A stretch of 64,000 nucleotides of DNA from Telluria antibiotica (GTDB lineage Bacteria > Pseudomonadota > Gammaproteobacteria > Burkholderiales > Burkholderiaceae_D): contig NZ_JAAQOM010000002.1 in NCBI RefSeq assembly GCF_011682055.1, positions 248,001-312,000 on the forward strand, written 5' to 3'. Position numbers and translations under genes: made by a program. Under the pieces are notes generated by a model. It did no database searches. It was not told where the DNA came from and saw nothing but the letters and a program-made list of their open reading frames with translations. Shown here in pieces: positions 44,159-54,578 of the stretch (position 1 is its first letter; each line of letters begins with the position of its first letter).

Positions 44159-44324
44159 GGCGGTGATCCTCCCGGTGATGATGGATGCGTCCGCCGTGGC
44201 GCCGGGCGCGCAGGATGAAAAAAGGGGCAAGCCGAGGCTGCCCCAAAATCTGCGTTAGCAGAGGAGATAAACTGTAGGCGCGCCGTTCCGGATCCCTTCG
44301 GGCATTGCGTCGATGACGCCACGT

Positions 44325-44394
44325 CATTAACGCGAATTCACGTTGATTAATTTATCGTTAATGAAGTCTACGCTTGATGCTTACGCAATGTCAA
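44325..44394 (-). promoter_or_regulatory. Esterase promoter of the GH74 type with ATTAAYG motifs
   Basis: On the minus strand TTGACA (44389-44394) and GTAGAC (44366-44371) are 17 bases apart. CGTTAATG (44356-44363), ATTAATT (44346-44352) and CATTAACG (44325-44332) follow; the outer two are inverted copies of each other. The leader is about 210 bases. Confidence 0.6.
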
Positions 44395-44447
44395 CGACAT
44401 CACGTTCATGATTTTTTACAACAGGCAAGAAATATTGAGTAGGAAAC

Positions 44448-45746
44448 TCAGCGACCGCCCGCAACGGACTTGCCGTCCTGGCGCAGCCGGGCGGCCGCGA
44501 CGAGGCGCTGCATCGTCGCCTGCGCGGTGATGCGGTCGTCATGCCAATAGGCGCTGACGGCGTCGCGCATGGCGTCCTCGATCGGGGGCGGCAGCGACAT
44601 GGAGACGCTGGGCACGAGGGTGTTCGCGCGCGCGGCGGCATCGAACGCGGCGCCCGACAGCTTGGCGCACTGGTCGAAACCCGCCAGGTCGAGGCCCAGG
44701 CGGACGGGAATCGACCCCTTGGCGAGGTTGAACGCCTGCTGCACGGCAGGGGAAAGCAGGTCCGACGCGAAGTCCTTCTGCGCCTTGATCTTGGCGGGAC
44801 TGTTCACCTTGAACAGCGCGAACGAATCGACGGCGAACGAATACGCCTTCGCCGTGCCGGGTGCGGGCACGCAGGCGAACTCCATCCCGGCGTTTTTCTG
44901 CGCGGCCTGGAACATGGGTTTGGCCCAGTCGCCCATCAATTGCATGCCGGCCTCCCCTGTGACGACCGTCGCCGACGCGACGAGCCAGTCGCGGCCCATC
45001 GCCGCCGGGTCGGTGTAGGCCTTGATGCGGCGGAACGTCTGCAGGGCGCGTTCCATGTCCGGCCCCGCCAGTGCGCCCGGCTCGAGCGCCACGAACGCCC
45101 GGCGATAGAAGTCCGGCCCGCCCACGCCGAGCGCGACGCTTTCGAACAGGAGGAAATCCTGCCATGGCTGCCCGCCATGCGCGACGGCCACGAAGCCCGC
45201 CCGCTTCATCGCGTCGGCGGCCGCGAAGAATTCGTCCCACGTGGCCGGCACGCGTGCGCCCACCCGCTTGAGGACGCGCAGGTTGATCCACAGCCAGTTG
45301 ATCCGGTGGACGTTGACGGGCACGGCGACGTAGCTGCCCTTGTACTTCATCGCGTCGCCGACGGCCTTCGGCAGGATCGTATCCCAGTGTTCGGCGCGCG
45401 CCACGTCGTCCACGTCGGCGAGGACGCCTTCGCGGGCCCATTGCTGGATCACGGGTGTCTTGATCTGGGCGGCGGACGGGGGATTGCCCGACAACACGCG
45501 GGACCGCAGCAGCGACAGCGGGAAGCCGTTGCCGTCGGCGGACACGGCGAAGTCCTTCCACGTATGGCCCTGGCGCCGCAAGGTGGCCTTCAAGACCTGC
45601 GCCGCCTTGGCGTCGTCGCCCACGTCCCAGTAATGGAGCACCTCGAGCTCGCCCGCGCGCGCGACCGCGGTGGCGGCCAGGCAGGCGGCCGCCACCGCGA
45701 TCGCGGCGTCCCATCCGGCCGGACGTCGAATGGAAATGAATGCCAT
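44448..45746 (-). CDS. ABC-type sugar-binding protein, orphan
   Basis: Periplasmic solute-binding protein of 432 residues. The signal peptide ends near VARA|GEL, then EVLHYWDVGDDAKA as in glucose/mannose-binding proteins of the GtsA type. Sugar-site aromatics appear in VNVHRINWLWIN, GGQPWQDFLLFE and QLMGDWAKPMF. ATG 45746 has ggag seven bases before it; the longer frame to 45884 would overlap the divergent regulator start. No permease or ATPase gene accompanies it. It diverges by 132 bases from a TctDE-like two-component system, suggesting a sensory rather than a transport role. Confidence 0.88.
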   Translation of the reverse strand: MAFISIRRPAGWDAAIAVAAACLAATAVARAGELEVLHYWDVGDDAKAAQVLKATLRRQGHTWKDFAVSADGNGFPLSLLRSRVLSGNPPSAAQIKTPVIQQWAREGVLADVDDVARAEHWDTILPKAVGDAMKYKGSYVAVPVNVHRINWLWINLRVLKRVGARVPATWDEFFAAADAMKRAGFVAVAHGGQPWQDFLLFESVALGVGGPDFYRRAFVALEPGALAGPDMERALQTFRRIKAYTDPAAMGRDWLVASATVVTGEAGMQLMGDWAKPMFQAAQKNAGMEFACVPAPGTAKAYSFAVDSFALFKVNSPAKIKAQKDFASDLLSPAVQQAFNLAKGSIPVRLGLDLAGFDQCAKLSGAAFDAAARANTLVPSVSMSLPPPIEDAMRDAVSAYWHDDRITAQATMQRLVAAARLRQDGKSVAGGR

Positions 45747-45878
45747 GACTCGCTCCTGCAACGCGCGCACCCCGCCGTGCCGGCGAAGCCTGAAGAGCGC
45801 CATCTTAACGCGACGGGGCGGCCGTGTGAAGGCGGCGAGCCGATTGTTCCCCCGTCCGTTATCCGTTAATATCGAGAA

Positions 45879-46571
45879 ATGCAACTATTACTCGCCGAAG
45901 ACGATCCCATTCTTGCGAACGGTTTGACTGCCCAGTTGAACGCGGCGGGTTTTACCGTCGAGCATGCCCCGAACGGCCCGGTAGCGGAATTCCTCCTCGC
46001 CAGGCAGGAGTTCGACATCGCCATCCTCGACCTGGGCCTGCCCATGATCGACGGGCTCACGGTGCTGAAGAAGCTCAGGGCGACGAAGCCCGATCTTCCC
46101 GTCGTCGTGCTCACGGCGCTCGACCGGCTCGACAGCCGCGTCGCGGGCCTGAACGCCGGCGCGGACGACTACATGACGAAGCCGTTCGACTTCCCGGAAC
46201 TGGAAGCGCGCCTGCGCGCCGTACTGCGCCGCGCACGCAAGGACCCGGCCAGCGGCGTCGTCGCGGAGGCCGGCGTGCACGTCGACCGGGCCGCGCGGCG
46301 GGCCGTCATCCACGGCGAGTCGGTCGAACTCAGCCCGCGCGAGGCGACGTTGCTCGAACTGCTGCTGATCCATGCCGACAAGGTCGTCACGAAGGAGCAG
46401 ATCGCAGCCGCCTGGGCCGGCGACGGCACCGAGGTCGGCGCCGGCAACACGGCCGAAGTCCACATCCACCGCCTGCGCCGCAAGCTGGAAGGGTCGGGCA
46501 TGGAAATCCGGACCGTCCGCGGACTCGGCTACCTGCTGGCCGTCGAGCGCCCCGATGGACGACCGGCCTGA
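45879..46571 (+). CDS. OmpR/TctD-type response regulator
   Basis: 230 residues. The receiver has LLAEDDPILANGLTAQL, phosphoacceptor Asp in IAILDLGLPMIDG and the switch region VLTALDRLDSRVAGLNAGADDYMTKPF. The winged helix has LSPREATLLELLLIHADKVVTKEQI and VHIHRLRRKLEGSGMEIRTVRGLGYLL. It overlaps the following kinase gene by 17 bases. By position it regulates the divergent sugar-binding-protein gene and probably other sugar genes. Confidence 0.93.
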   Translation: MQLLLAEDDPILANGLTAQLNAAGFTVEHAPNGPVAEFLLARQEFDIAILDLGLPMIDGLTVLKKLRATKPDLPVVVLTALDRLDSRVAGLNAGADDYMTKPFDFPELEARLRAVLRRARKDPASGVVAEAGVHVDRAARRAVIHGESVELSPREATLLELLLIHADKVVTKEQIAAAWAGDGTEVGAGNTAEVHIHRLRRKLEGSGMEIRTVRGLGYLLAVERPDGRPA

Positions 46572-48060
46572 ACGGGGCTCGCCGCGCCCGTTCCGGCTCC
46601 GTCCCCGCACCCTGTCGCTGCGCCGCCAGCTCGTCGCTTGGGTGCTGCTGCCCCAGCTCGTGCTGTGGGGCGCGGGCGGCTGGGCCACGTACCGGCTCGC
46701 GGTCCGCTACGTCAACCAGGCGGCCGACGCCACGCTGTCCCAGGCCACGCGGGCGCTCGCGCGGCGCGTCAAGCCCATCGAGAACGGCCTCCTGATCGAC
46801 TTTCCCCGCGCGGCACAGGAAGTGCTCGAGACGGATCCGAACGACCGCCTGTTCTACATGGTGAGCACGCCGCCGGGTGAATTCATCCTGGGGAACAACA
46901 GCATCCCGATGCCCCCGCCCGCCATGCGGCCCCGCCTGAACGATCCGTATTTCTACGACGGCGAGCTCCTGCCTTCCGGCGCGGCCGCGCAGCGCCAGGC
47001 CGGGCCCGCGATCAAGGTCAGGATCGCGGCGCTGTACCTGCCCTACGACGAACCGGGCGGCAAGCGGCAGTGGATGCTCGTGCAGGTCGCGCGCAACATG
47101 GCGCACCGCGAGGACATCTTCAAGATGATCCTCATCGACACCCTGCTGCCGCTGTCCGCGCTGATCCCGCTGATGACCCTCATCGTCTGGATCGGCACCG
47201 GCGCCGGCTTGGCACCGCTGGTGCGGCTGCGCAAGGAGGTCGAGGGCCGCTCGCCGATCGACCTGGCGCCGCTGCACATCGAATCGGCGCCGCAGGAAGT
47301 GAGGTCGCTGGTGCGGGCGCTGAACGAACTCCTCGCGTCCGTGCGCCAGAACGTCGACACGCAAAAGCGCTTCATCGCCGACGCGGCCCACCAGCTGCGC
47401 ACGCCGCTGGCGGGATTGAAGAGCCAGACGGCGCTTGCGATCGCCGCGACCGACGACCCGGCGCTGGTCGCCCGCCTGAAGCTGGTCGACCAGAGCGCCT
47501 CGCGCGGCGCCCACTTGATCAACCAGCTGTTGATGCTCGCGCGCGCCGACCCCGACGTCGTGGCGCCCGCCGACCGGGCGCCGCTGAACGTGCAGGCGTT
47601 CGTGCAGGACATCGTCGCCGAATGGGTGCCGCGGGCGATGCGCGCGCACGTCGACCTGGGCATGGACGACACCGCCCTGCCCGGCGCCGACGCGCCGCCG
47701 CACATCAAGGCGAACGCCCTGCTGCTGCGCGAGGCGCTGACGAACCTGATCGACAACGCGATCAAATACTCGGGGCAAGACGCCGCACACGGTACAAGAC
47801 ATGGCGGCGAGGTCACGGTCGGCGTCGCGACGGATGATGCCGACGTGCTGATCGTCGTCGCCGACAACGGCCCGGGCATCCCGCCTGCCGACCGCGCGCG
47901 CGTGTTCGAGCGCTTCGTGCGCGCGACGGACCAGGGCGAAGGCTGCGGGCTCGGGCTCGCCATCGTGCGCGACATCGTCGCCCAGCACGGCGGCACCGTC
48001 GACCTGCAGGATGCCGAGCCGCACGGCCTGAAGGTCGTCATCCGCCTGCCGCGACTGTGA
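46555..48060 (+). CDS. TctE-like sensor histidine kinase
   Basis: 501-residue membrane kinase. The first membrane helix ([22 protein letters not shown]) and second ([22 protein letters not shown]) bracket a periplasmic domain of about 145 residues of the 2CSK_N type found in TctE/QseC relatives. HAMP-like helix, then phosphoacceptor His in [20 protein letters not shown] box [17 protein letters not shown] and G boxes DNGPGIP and [12 protein letters not shown] 46555 lies inside the regulator gene, so translation is coupled. A periplasmic domain next to an orphan binding protein fits sensing of the liganded protein. Confidence 0.92.
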   Translation: MDDRPERGSPRPFRLRPRTLSLRRQLVAWVLLPQLVLWGAGGWATYRLAVRYVNQAADATLSQATRALARRVKPIENGLLIDFPRAAQEVLETDPNDRLFYMVSTPPGEFILGNNSIPMPPPAMRPRLNDPYFYDGELLPSGAAAQRQAGPAIKVRIAALYLPYDEPGGKRQWMLVQVARNMAHREDIFKMILIDTLLPLSALIPLMTLIVWIGTGAGLAPLVRLRKEVEGRSPIDLAPLHIESAPQEVRSLVRALNELLASVRQNVDTQKRFIADAAHQLRTPLAGLKSQTALAIAATDDPALVARLKLVDQSASRGAHLINQLLMLARADPDVVAPADRAPLNVQAFVQDIVAEWVPRAMRAHVDLGMDDTALPGADAPPHIKANALLLREALTNLIDNAIKYSGQDAAHGTRHGGEVTVGVATDDADVLIVVADNGPGIPPADRARVFERFVRATDQGEGCGLGLAIVRDIVAQHGGTVDLQDAEPHGLKVVIRLPRL

Positions 48061-48136
48061 CGTCGCGGCACGGGCCGAGCCCCGCGGGCGCGCCGCCCGG
48101 TTTATACTCGCGCCTACCCTCATCGTATTGACGACC

Positions 48137-50683
48137 GTGTCCGAACCCACGCCTTCCCCGCCACCTGTCGGCCTCCGCAACACGCGCCCGCTCGCGGCGG
48201 CCGCCGCGCTGATCGTCGCGATCACGCTGACCCTGGCCGGCCTCCTCGTGTCGAGCTACCACGACACCATCGCGCGCGAACAGACGAACCTGCGCAACCT
48301 GGCCGAAGCCTTCGCCGCCCAGACGCACTACGCGACGCTCGCGCTCGACCTCGCGCTGGCCCGCGCCGCCGAGCGCGCCCCGTTGGACGGCACGGTGGCG
48401 GCCATGCCCGGCGGCGCGCTCGAGGACATCCCAGCGCGCGTGCACCGCTTCGACACGGATGCGGCGGGCGCACCGTACGCCGGGCCGCGCATCGGCATCG
48501 CCCTGGCGCCGCGCGGCGGGCACGCGACCATCACGCTGGCGCGCGCGCTGCCGGCCGGCCGCGCCGTCATCGAGACGGACGCCGCGTACTACCAGCGCAT
48601 CTTCGATTCGGCCGACCTGGGACACGGCGGCTCCGTCACCCTGCACCAGCGCGACGGCACCATGCTCGTGCGCAGCCCGACCCTGCCCGCGATGATCGGC
48701 CGCTCGTTCGACCGCACCCCGCTGTTCCGGGTGCATTTGCCGCGCGCCGCGGTCGGCGCGTTCGAGGCGACGAGTCCGATCGACGGCGTGCGCCGCCTGT
48801 ACGGCTACAGCGCCGTCGCCGACTATCCGCTCGTGATCGTCACGGGGCGCGACCTGTCCGACACGCTGGCCGTGTGGCGCGGCTGGTTGTGGGTGGGCGT
48901 GCTCGCGTGGGCCCTGCTGTCGGCGACGCTCGCGCTGCTGGCCTGGCGCACGAGCCGCGCGGCGGCGCGCGAGGCGGCGCTGATCGCCCGCCTGCAGGCC
49001 AGCGAAGGCCGGCTCGCGCACAGCTTCGCCTACCTGAATGCCATCCTCGATGCGGTGCCCACGCCGCTGTGGGTGCTCGACGGGGCGCGCCGCATCGTCC
49101 TGTTCAACCGCGCCTTCGCCCAGTTCACGGGACGCGGCGACGGCACGGTGACGGGCCACCTCGAAGCGGAGGTGCTCGACCCGGCCGGCGCGCCCGCGCG
49201 CGATGCGTTGTACGCCACCAGCGCCGCGGACGGCGTGCACGCGCTCGAAACGGAAGTGCGCGACGGCAGCGGCGCGCCGCGCACCGCCATCCAGCTCGCG
49301 GCGCGCCTGGATAGCGAGGGCGACGCCGTCCAGATCGTCAACAGCCTCACCGACATCACGGAACGCAAGCAGATCGAGCTGCGCCTGGCCTACCTGGCCG
49401 ACCACGATCCGCTCACGGGCCTGCCCAACCTGAACTGCCTGCGCCGCGTGCTGGCGGACGCGCTGCGCGACGCGGCCATGCGGGGCGAGCAAGTGGTGCT
49501 GCTGCTGATCGCGCTGGAGCGCCAGCAGGAAGTGGCCGACCTGCTCGGCATCGAGGCGGGCGACGACGCCGTGCAGCAGGTGGCCGCGCGCCTGGCGGCG
49601 CTGGCGCCCGCGCCGCTGTGCGTCGCGCGCGTGAAGGCGAACGAATTCGCCCTCGTCCTGCCCGCCGGCCCCGCGCACCCGCCGGCCGACGGCGTCGCGC
49701 TGGAACTGTACGCGACGATGTCGGAACCCGTGCGCGTGGGCGGGCGCGAGTTCCACCTGGCGCCTGTGATCGGCATCGCCGTGTACCCGCAGGACTCGGC
49801 GTCCGCCAACGAATTGATGCGCCTGGCCGACATCGCCAAGCACCGCGCCCGCAGCGACGCGGGCGAACCCGTGCACTTCCATTCCGAATCCACGCACATC
49901 CAGCTGGACGAACGGCTGACCATCGAGGAGCAGCTGCGGCACGCGCTCGCACGGGACGAGCTGACGCCGCACTACCAGCCGAAGGTCGACATCGCGACGG
50001 GCAAGGTGACGGGCTTCGAGGTGCTGCTGCGCTGGCACAACCCCGTGCTGGGCGCCGTCCCGCCCGACCGCTTCATCCCGATCGCGGAGCAGACGGGCCT
50101 CATCGTGCCGATCGGGACGTGGGTGCTGCGCACCGCGTGCGCGCAGGCGGGCCGCTGGGCGCGCGAGCACGGCATCGCGACGCGCATCGCCGTCAACCTG
50201 TCGATCCGCCAGTTCTACCAGAAAGACCTGCTGCAGGTGATCGCCGCCGCGCTGGCCGACGCCGACCTCGCGCCCCAGGCGCTCGAGCTGGAGATCACGG
50301 AGAGCATCGCGATGAGCCGGGTGGACGTCGTCGAGCGCGTGCTGGGCGGCATCCGCGACCTGGGCGTGGAACTGTCGATCGACGATTTCGGCACAGGCTA
50401 TTCGAGCCTCGCCTACCTGAAGCGTTTTCCCGTGCAGCGCCTGAAGATCGACCGCGCGTTCGTGCGCGACCTGGGGCGCGACGCCGACAGCGCGGCGATC
50501 GTGGCCTCGGTCGTCGCGCTGGGCCATGGCCTGCAGATGCGCATCGTTGCCGAAGGCGTGGAGACCGAGGCGCAACTGGCGCTGCTGCGCGCGCTCGGCT
50601 GCGACGAATACCAGGGCTACCTGTTCGCGCGGCCGATGGGCGCCGCCGCCGTGCCGCCGCTGCTGCTGGCGTCAGGCCCGTGA
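48137..50683 (+). CDS. PAS-GGDEF(degenerate)-EAL protein, predicted c-di-GMP phosphodiesterase
   Basis: 848 residues from GTG 48137; TTG 48128 is possible. Two membrane helices ([43 protein letters not shown]) flank a periplasmic PDC/dCache-like domain. A PAS domain ([23 protein letters not shown]) and a GGDEF domain follow. The GGDEF active site is replaced by VKANEFALV, so cyclase activity is unlikely. The EAL domain looks active: [55 protein letters not shown] and CDEYQGYLF. Role: c-di-GMP breakdown in response to an external signal. Its end overlaps the converging SDR gene by 12 bases. Confidence 0.9.
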   Translation: MSEPTPSPPPVGLRNTRPLAAAAALIVAITLTLAGLLVSSYHDTIAREQTNLRNLAEAFAAQTHYATLALDLALARAAERAPLDGTVAAMPGGALEDIPARVHRFDTDAAGAPYAGPRIGIALAPRGGHATITLARALPAGRAVIETDAAYYQRIFDSADLGHGGSVTLHQRDGTMLVRSPTLPAMIGRSFDRTPLFRVHLPRAAVGAFEATSPIDGVRRLYGYSAVADYPLVIVTGRDLSDTLAVWRGWLWVGVLAWALLSATLALLAWRTSRAAAREAALIARLQASEGRLAHSFAYLNAILDAVPTPLWVLDGARRIVLFNRAFAQFTGRGDGTVTGHLEAEVLDPAGAPARDALYATSAADGVHALETEVRDGSGAPRTAIQLAARLDSEGDAVQIVNSLTDITERKQIELRLAYLADHDPLTGLPNLNCLRRVLADALRDAAMRGEQVVLLLIALERQQEVADLLGIEAGDDAVQQVAARLAALAPAPLCVARVKANEFALVLPAGPAHPPADGVALELYATMSEPVRVGGREFHLAPVIGIAVYPQDSASANELMRLADIAKHRARSDAGEPVHFHSESTHIQLDERLTIEEQLRHALARDELTPHYQPKVDIATGKVTGFEVLLRWHNPVLGAVPPDRFIPIAEQTGLIVPIGTWVLRTACAQAGRWAREHGIATRIAVNLSIRQFYQKDLLQVIAAALADADLAPQALELEITESIAMSRVDVVERVLGGIRDLGVELSIDDFGTGYSSLAYLKRFPVQRLKIDRAFVRDLGRDADSAAIVASVVALGHGLQMRIVAEGVETEAQLALLRALGCDEYQGYLFARPMGAAAVPPLLLASGP

Positions 50684-51565
50684 GCGCACGGCGCGCCGCG
50701 TCCGCCCGCCCGGCGGCGGCTGCGGATGGGCCGGACGCACGGGGGCCGGCACGTCGGCCGATGCCGCGAGGTCGGCCCACGCATCGAAGCCCACCTTCAG
50801 CACGCGCAGCCGGTCGTAGGCACGCTGCAGCGCCGCCCGTCCCAGCACGAGGCGCAGCGGACCGCGGCCGGCGGCGACGGCCTGCATGACCGCGAGCGCG
50901 GCGCGCTCGGCATCCACGCGCGCGGCGGCGCTCCCGCGCGCGGTGCGGCCCGCGAGGCCGTCGTAGTCGGCGATGCCGGCGGCGCGCGGCGCGAGCGTGT
51001 CGGCATCGTCGCCGCTGCCCGGGTCGACGAGCGTGACGCCGATGCCCAGCGGTTCGACCTCATAGAACAAGGCTTCCGCGAGCGCTTCCAGCGCGGAGCG
51101 CGCGGCCTGGCCGAAGCCTTCGAACGCGGGCGCCGGCACGGAGGCGCGCGCCAGCATCACGACGTGGCCGGCGCGGCGGGCGCGCATGCCGGGCAGGACG
51201 CGGCGGGCGAGGTTGACGGGGCCGAACACGTTTTCGTCGAACAGCGCGCGCATGGCGCCGTCCTCCCCCTCCTCGATCGCGCCGGGATAGCACTGCGCGG
51301 CGCTCGTCGCCAGCACGTCGATGCGGCCGAAGTGGCGCTCGGCGGCGGCGACGGCCATGTCGATGCTGGCCGTATCCGTCACGTCCAGCGCGAGCGCCAG
51401 CGCGCGCCCCGGATGGCGCTCGACGAGCGCCTGCAGCCGCGCCGGCGTGCGCGCCGCGACCACGGCGTGCTGGCCGGACGCCAGCACGGCTTCGGCCAGC
51501 GCGGCGGCCAGGCCGGCCGTCGCATCGGCGATGAACCAGATGGGTTGCTTCGTATCGGACATCAT
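50672..51565 (-). CDS. Degenerate SDR-family protein lacking the catalytic Tyr/Lys
   Basis: 297-residue Rossmann protein of the classical SDR type. The nucleotide motif is altered ([18 protein letters not shown] in place of TGxxxGIG), as is the active site: alignment around [17 protein letters not shown] puts Gly152 and Arg156 where Tyr and Lys are expected, and the catalytic Ser falls in an LARAS stretch without SS. Other SDR features remain ([37 protein letters not shown]). The Arg/Pro-rich tail overlaps the EAL gene end. It may be a binding or scaffold protein rather than an oxidoreductase. GAGGAGG precedes the ATGs at 51565 and 51562. Confidence 0.8.
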   Translation of the reverse strand: MMSDTKQPIWFIADATAGLAAALAEAVLASGQHAVVAARTPARLQALVERHPGRALALALDVTDTASIDMAVAAAERHFGRIDVLATSAAQCYPGAIEEGEDGAMRALFDENVFGPVNLARRVLPGMRARRAGHVVMLARASVPAPAFEGFGQAARSALEALAEALFYEVEPLGIGVTLVDPGSGDDADTLAPRAAGIADYDGLAGRTARGSAAARVDAERAALAVMQAVAAGRGPLRLVLGRAALQRAYDRLRVLKVGFDAWADLAASADVPAPVRPAHPQPPPGGRTRRAVRSRA

Positions 51566-51794
51566 TCCTCCTCGCGTCGTGCGCGGTGCCGCTTTGGCGC
51601 TACCGCAATAAACGATTCTAGATGCAGGCTGGATACGGTTCCATAGGCGATTTTCCGAAACTCTTGCCTAAAATTCCAAGCGTCATCCCATCGCCGGCAC
51701 GGCGCACGCAACGATCACGAACTTGATCGCGGGCGCGGCGGCGCCGTCCCGCTCATCCATTGACCCCGGCCGGGTTTGCGCCTACACTCGTCGA

Positions 51795-51824
51795 TGGTTG
51801 CGCTACCATTCAAATATGTTATAA
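51795..51824 (+). promoter_or_regulatory. Promoter region of the GH2 gene with AGCGCT-type LacI operator
   Basis: TGGTTGCGCTACCA (51795-51808) is a near-palindrome, 12 of 14 bases symmetric, and differs from the Xanthomonas xyl-box TGGTAGCGCTAACA at two positions. A -10-like TTATAA (51819-51824) follows, so the site covers the -35 region. The rest of the 289-base gap upstream shows nothing clear. Confidence 0.55.
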
Positions 51825-51854
51825 CAAGCGCGACCTTCCCGCCAGGAGGAGATC

Positions 51855-54578
51855 GTGCAAATCACTCGTCACACAGCGCTCGTCTGCGCGCTCGCGGCCA
51901 TGCTGCTGTCCGCCGCTGCGTTCGTCACAGGAGACGCCCGGGCCGCAACCACCCGCCTCGCGCCGCGCGAACGCATCCTGCTGGACGACGGCTGGCGTTT
52001 CCATGCCGGCGACCCGGACGGCGATTCCGCGCCTTACCTGTACGACGTCCGGCCCGCCGTGACCGCGTCGGCCGACGGCAAGGTGGCCGATGCCGTGCCC
52101 GAGGAGGCCGCGCGCGTGGCCGGCGCAGGCGTTCCCGTGCTGAAACCCTGGATTCTCCCGACCGGCAACGCGTTCATCGCCGACCCGGCGCGGCGCCACG
52201 CGCGTCCCGCCGCGGAACCGGCCGTCGACGCACCGTTCGCCCGCGCCGCGTTCGACGACACGACGTGGCGCGCCGTCACGCTGCCGCACGACTGGGCCAT
52301 CGCGGGGCCATTCCTGGCGACGGGGCCGTACGGCGGCATGGGCCGCCTGAAGACGTGGGGTCCCGTCTGGTACCGGCACAAGCTCGACATCCCCGCGACG
52401 GACCGCGGCAAAAAGATTTTCCTCGACGTGGGCGGCGCCATGTCGTATGCGAGCGTGTGGGTCAACGGCCACCTCGCCGGCGGCTGGCCGTACGGGTACA
52501 ACGCGTTCCGCATCGACCTGACGCCGTGGCTGCGCCCGGGCGCGCCGAACCAGCTGGCGATCCGCCTCGACAACCCGCCGGAATCGGCGCGCTGGTACCC
52601 GGGCGCGGGCCTGTACCGCGACGTGTGGCTGACGAAGACGGCGCCCGTGCACGTGGGCCAGTGGGGCATCACGGTGACGACACCGGAGGCGACGACAGCG
52701 TCCGCACGCGTCGCCTGGCGCATCGCGCTCGACAACGACGGCGCGGCGGCGGCGGCGGCCACCGTGACGACGGACCTGTATGCGCTCGACGACGACGGCC
52801 ACGCGGTCGGCAAGCCCGTCGCGACGGCCGTGTCGGCACCCGTCGCCGTGCACCCCGGCAGGGGCGCCACCGTGAGCGGATCGGCGATCGTCGCGCGCCC
52901 GCGCCTGTGGGGCCCACCGCCCACGCAGCGGCCGCACCGCTACCTCCTGGTCGCGACCGTGCGCCAGGACGGCCGCGTCGTCGACCGCGAGGAGACGCCG
53001 TTCGGCATCCGCACCGTGCGCTTCGATCCGGACCGCGGCATCGTCGTCAACGGCGAGCACATTCCGATCAAGGGCGTGAACAACCACCACGACCTCGGCG
53101 CGCTGGGCGCCGCGTTCAACGTCCATGCGGCCGAGCGCCAGTTGCGGATCATGCGGGCGATGGGCGCCAACGCCCTGCGCATGAGCCACAACCCGCCCGC
53201 CCCGCAGCTGCTGGACCTCGCCGACCGCATGGGCTTCCTCGTGATGGACGAGGTGTTCGACTCCTGGCAGCGCAAGAAGACGCCGCTCGACTTCCACCTG
53301 ATCTTCCCCGACTGGCACGAGCAGGACCTGCGCGCCATGATCCGGCGCGACCGCAACCACCCGTCGATCATCCTGTGGAGCGTGGGGAACGAGGTGGGCG
53401 AGCAGTACACGGGCGAGGATGGCGCCGCCGTCGGCCGCGAGCTCGTCGCGATCGCACACGACGAGGATCCCACGCGCCCCGCCACGACCGCGATGAATTA
53501 CGCGAAGGCCGACATGCCGCTGCCGCGCGTGATGGACGTCGTCTCGCTGAACTACCAGGGCACCGGTATCCGCACCCTGCCCGGCCAGTTCCCCCGGTTC
53601 CGCGCCGCGTTTCCGGACAAGGTGATCCTGCATAGCGAGAGCGCGTCGGCGCTGTCCTCGCGCGGCGAATACCAGTTCCCCGTCCCGGGTGTGCTCAGTG
53701 CCGCCGTGCGTCCCGGCGTCGGCGGCGATCCGGCCACGCGCCAGGTCAGCGCCTACGAATTGTTCGCGGCGGATTTCGGCGCGTCGGCCGACCGCGCGTT
53801 CGCGTCGCTGGACGAGAACCCGACCGTTGCCGGCGAATTCGTCTGGACGGGCTTCGACTACCTGGGCGAACCGACGCCCTACTACGACGCGCGCAGCTCG
53901 TACTCCGGCATCGTCGACCTGGCCGGCTTCCCGAAGGACCGCTACTTCCTGTACCAGTCGCGCTGGCGCCCGGAGGTGCCGATGGTCCACGTGCTGCCGC
54001 ACTGGACGTGGCCGGAGCGCGTTGGGCAAGTGACGCCCGTGCACGTGTTCACGTCGGGCGACGAAGCCGAGCTGTTCGTCAACGGCAAGTCGCGGGGCCG
54101 CCAGAAGAAGGCCCCATATGCCTATCGCCTGCGCTGGGACTACGTGACGTACGAACCGGGCGAGATCACCGTGGTCGCGTACAAGGACGGCCGCGCATGG
54201 GCGCGCGAGACGGTCAGGACGGCCGGCGCCCCGGCCGCGCTGCGGGCCGAGGCGGACCGCACGGCGCTGGCCAGCGACGGGCGCGACCTGGCGTTCGTCA
54301 CGGTGCGCATCGTCGACAAGGATGGCGTCCCGGCGCCGCGCGCACACGACCGCGTGCGCTTCACCGTCGACGGACCGGCGGAGCTCATCGCCACCGACAA
54401 CGGCGATCCGACGGACCTCACGTCCTTTCAGTCGCCCGAGCGGGCCGCGTTCAACGGCCTCGTGCTGGCCATCGTGCGCCCACGGGCCGGCGCGGGCGGA
54501 ACGATCACGGTGCGCGCGGCCGGCGCCGGGCTGGAGTCTACGGTCGTGACCTTGCGCAGCGCGCCGCGACCCGACTGA
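51855..54578 (+). CDS. Secreted GH2 beta-galactosidase-like enzyme
   Basis: Retaining GH2 enzyme of 907 residues. GTG 51855 is preceded by AGGAGGA. The signal peptide ends near GDARA|ATT. Jelly-roll and Ig-like domains (PHDWAIAGPFLATGPYGGMG, SYASVWVNGHLAGGWPYGYN) lead to a TIM barrel with acid/base Glu513 (WSVGNEVGEQ) and nucleophile Glu595 (LHSESAS). C-terminal DUF4982-like and Ig-like domains follow (HVFTSGDEAELFVNGKS, DLAFVTVRIVDKDG). A 60-residue insert after the first GH2 strand (DVRPAVTASADGKVADAVPEE) is unusual. It probably removes galactose from xyloglucan oligosaccharides in the periplasm; beta-glucuronidase or mannosidase activity is less likely. Confidence 0.87.
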   Translation: MQITRHTALVCALAAMLLSAAAFVTGDARAATTRLAPRERILLDDGWRFHAGDPDGDSAPYLYDVRPAVTASADGKVADAVPEEAARVAGAGVPVLKPWILPTGNAFIADPARRHARPAAEPAVDAPFARAAFDDTTWRAVTLPHDWAIAGPFLATGPYGGMGRLKTWGPVWYRHKLDIPATDRGKKIFLDVGGAMSYASVWVNGHLAGGWPYGYNAFRIDLTPWLRPGAPNQLAIRLDNPPESARWYPGAGLYRDVWLTKTAPVHVGQWGITVTTPEATTASARVAWRIALDNDGAAAAAATVTTDLYALDDDGHAVGKPVATAVSAPVAVHPGRGATVSGSAIVARPRLWGPPPTQRPHRYLLVATVRQDGRVVDREETPFGIRTVRFDPDRGIVVNGEHIPIKGVNNHHDLGALGAAFNVHAAERQLRIMRAMGANALRMSHNPPAPQLLDLADRMGFLVMDEVFDSWQRKKTPLDFHLIFPDWHEQDLRAMIRRDRNHPSIILWSVGNEVGEQYTGEDGAAVGRELVAIAHDEDPTRPATTAMNYAKADMPLPRVMDVVSLNYQGTGIRTLPGQFPRFRAAFPDKVILHSESASALSSRGEYQFPVPGVLSAAVRPGVGGDPATRQVSAYELFAADFGASADRAFASLDENPTVAGEFVWTGFDYLGEPTPYYDARSSYSGIVDLAGFPKDRYFLYQSRWRPEVPMVHVLPHWTWPERVGQVTPVHVFTSGDEAELFVNGKSRGRQKKAPYAYRLRWDYVTYEPGEITVVAYKDGRAWARETVRTAGAPAALRAEADRTALASDGRDLAFVTVRIVDKDGVPAPRAHDRVRFTVDGPAELIATDNGDPTDLTSFQSPERAAFNGLVLAIVRPRAGAGGTITVRAAGAGLESTVVTLRSAPRPD

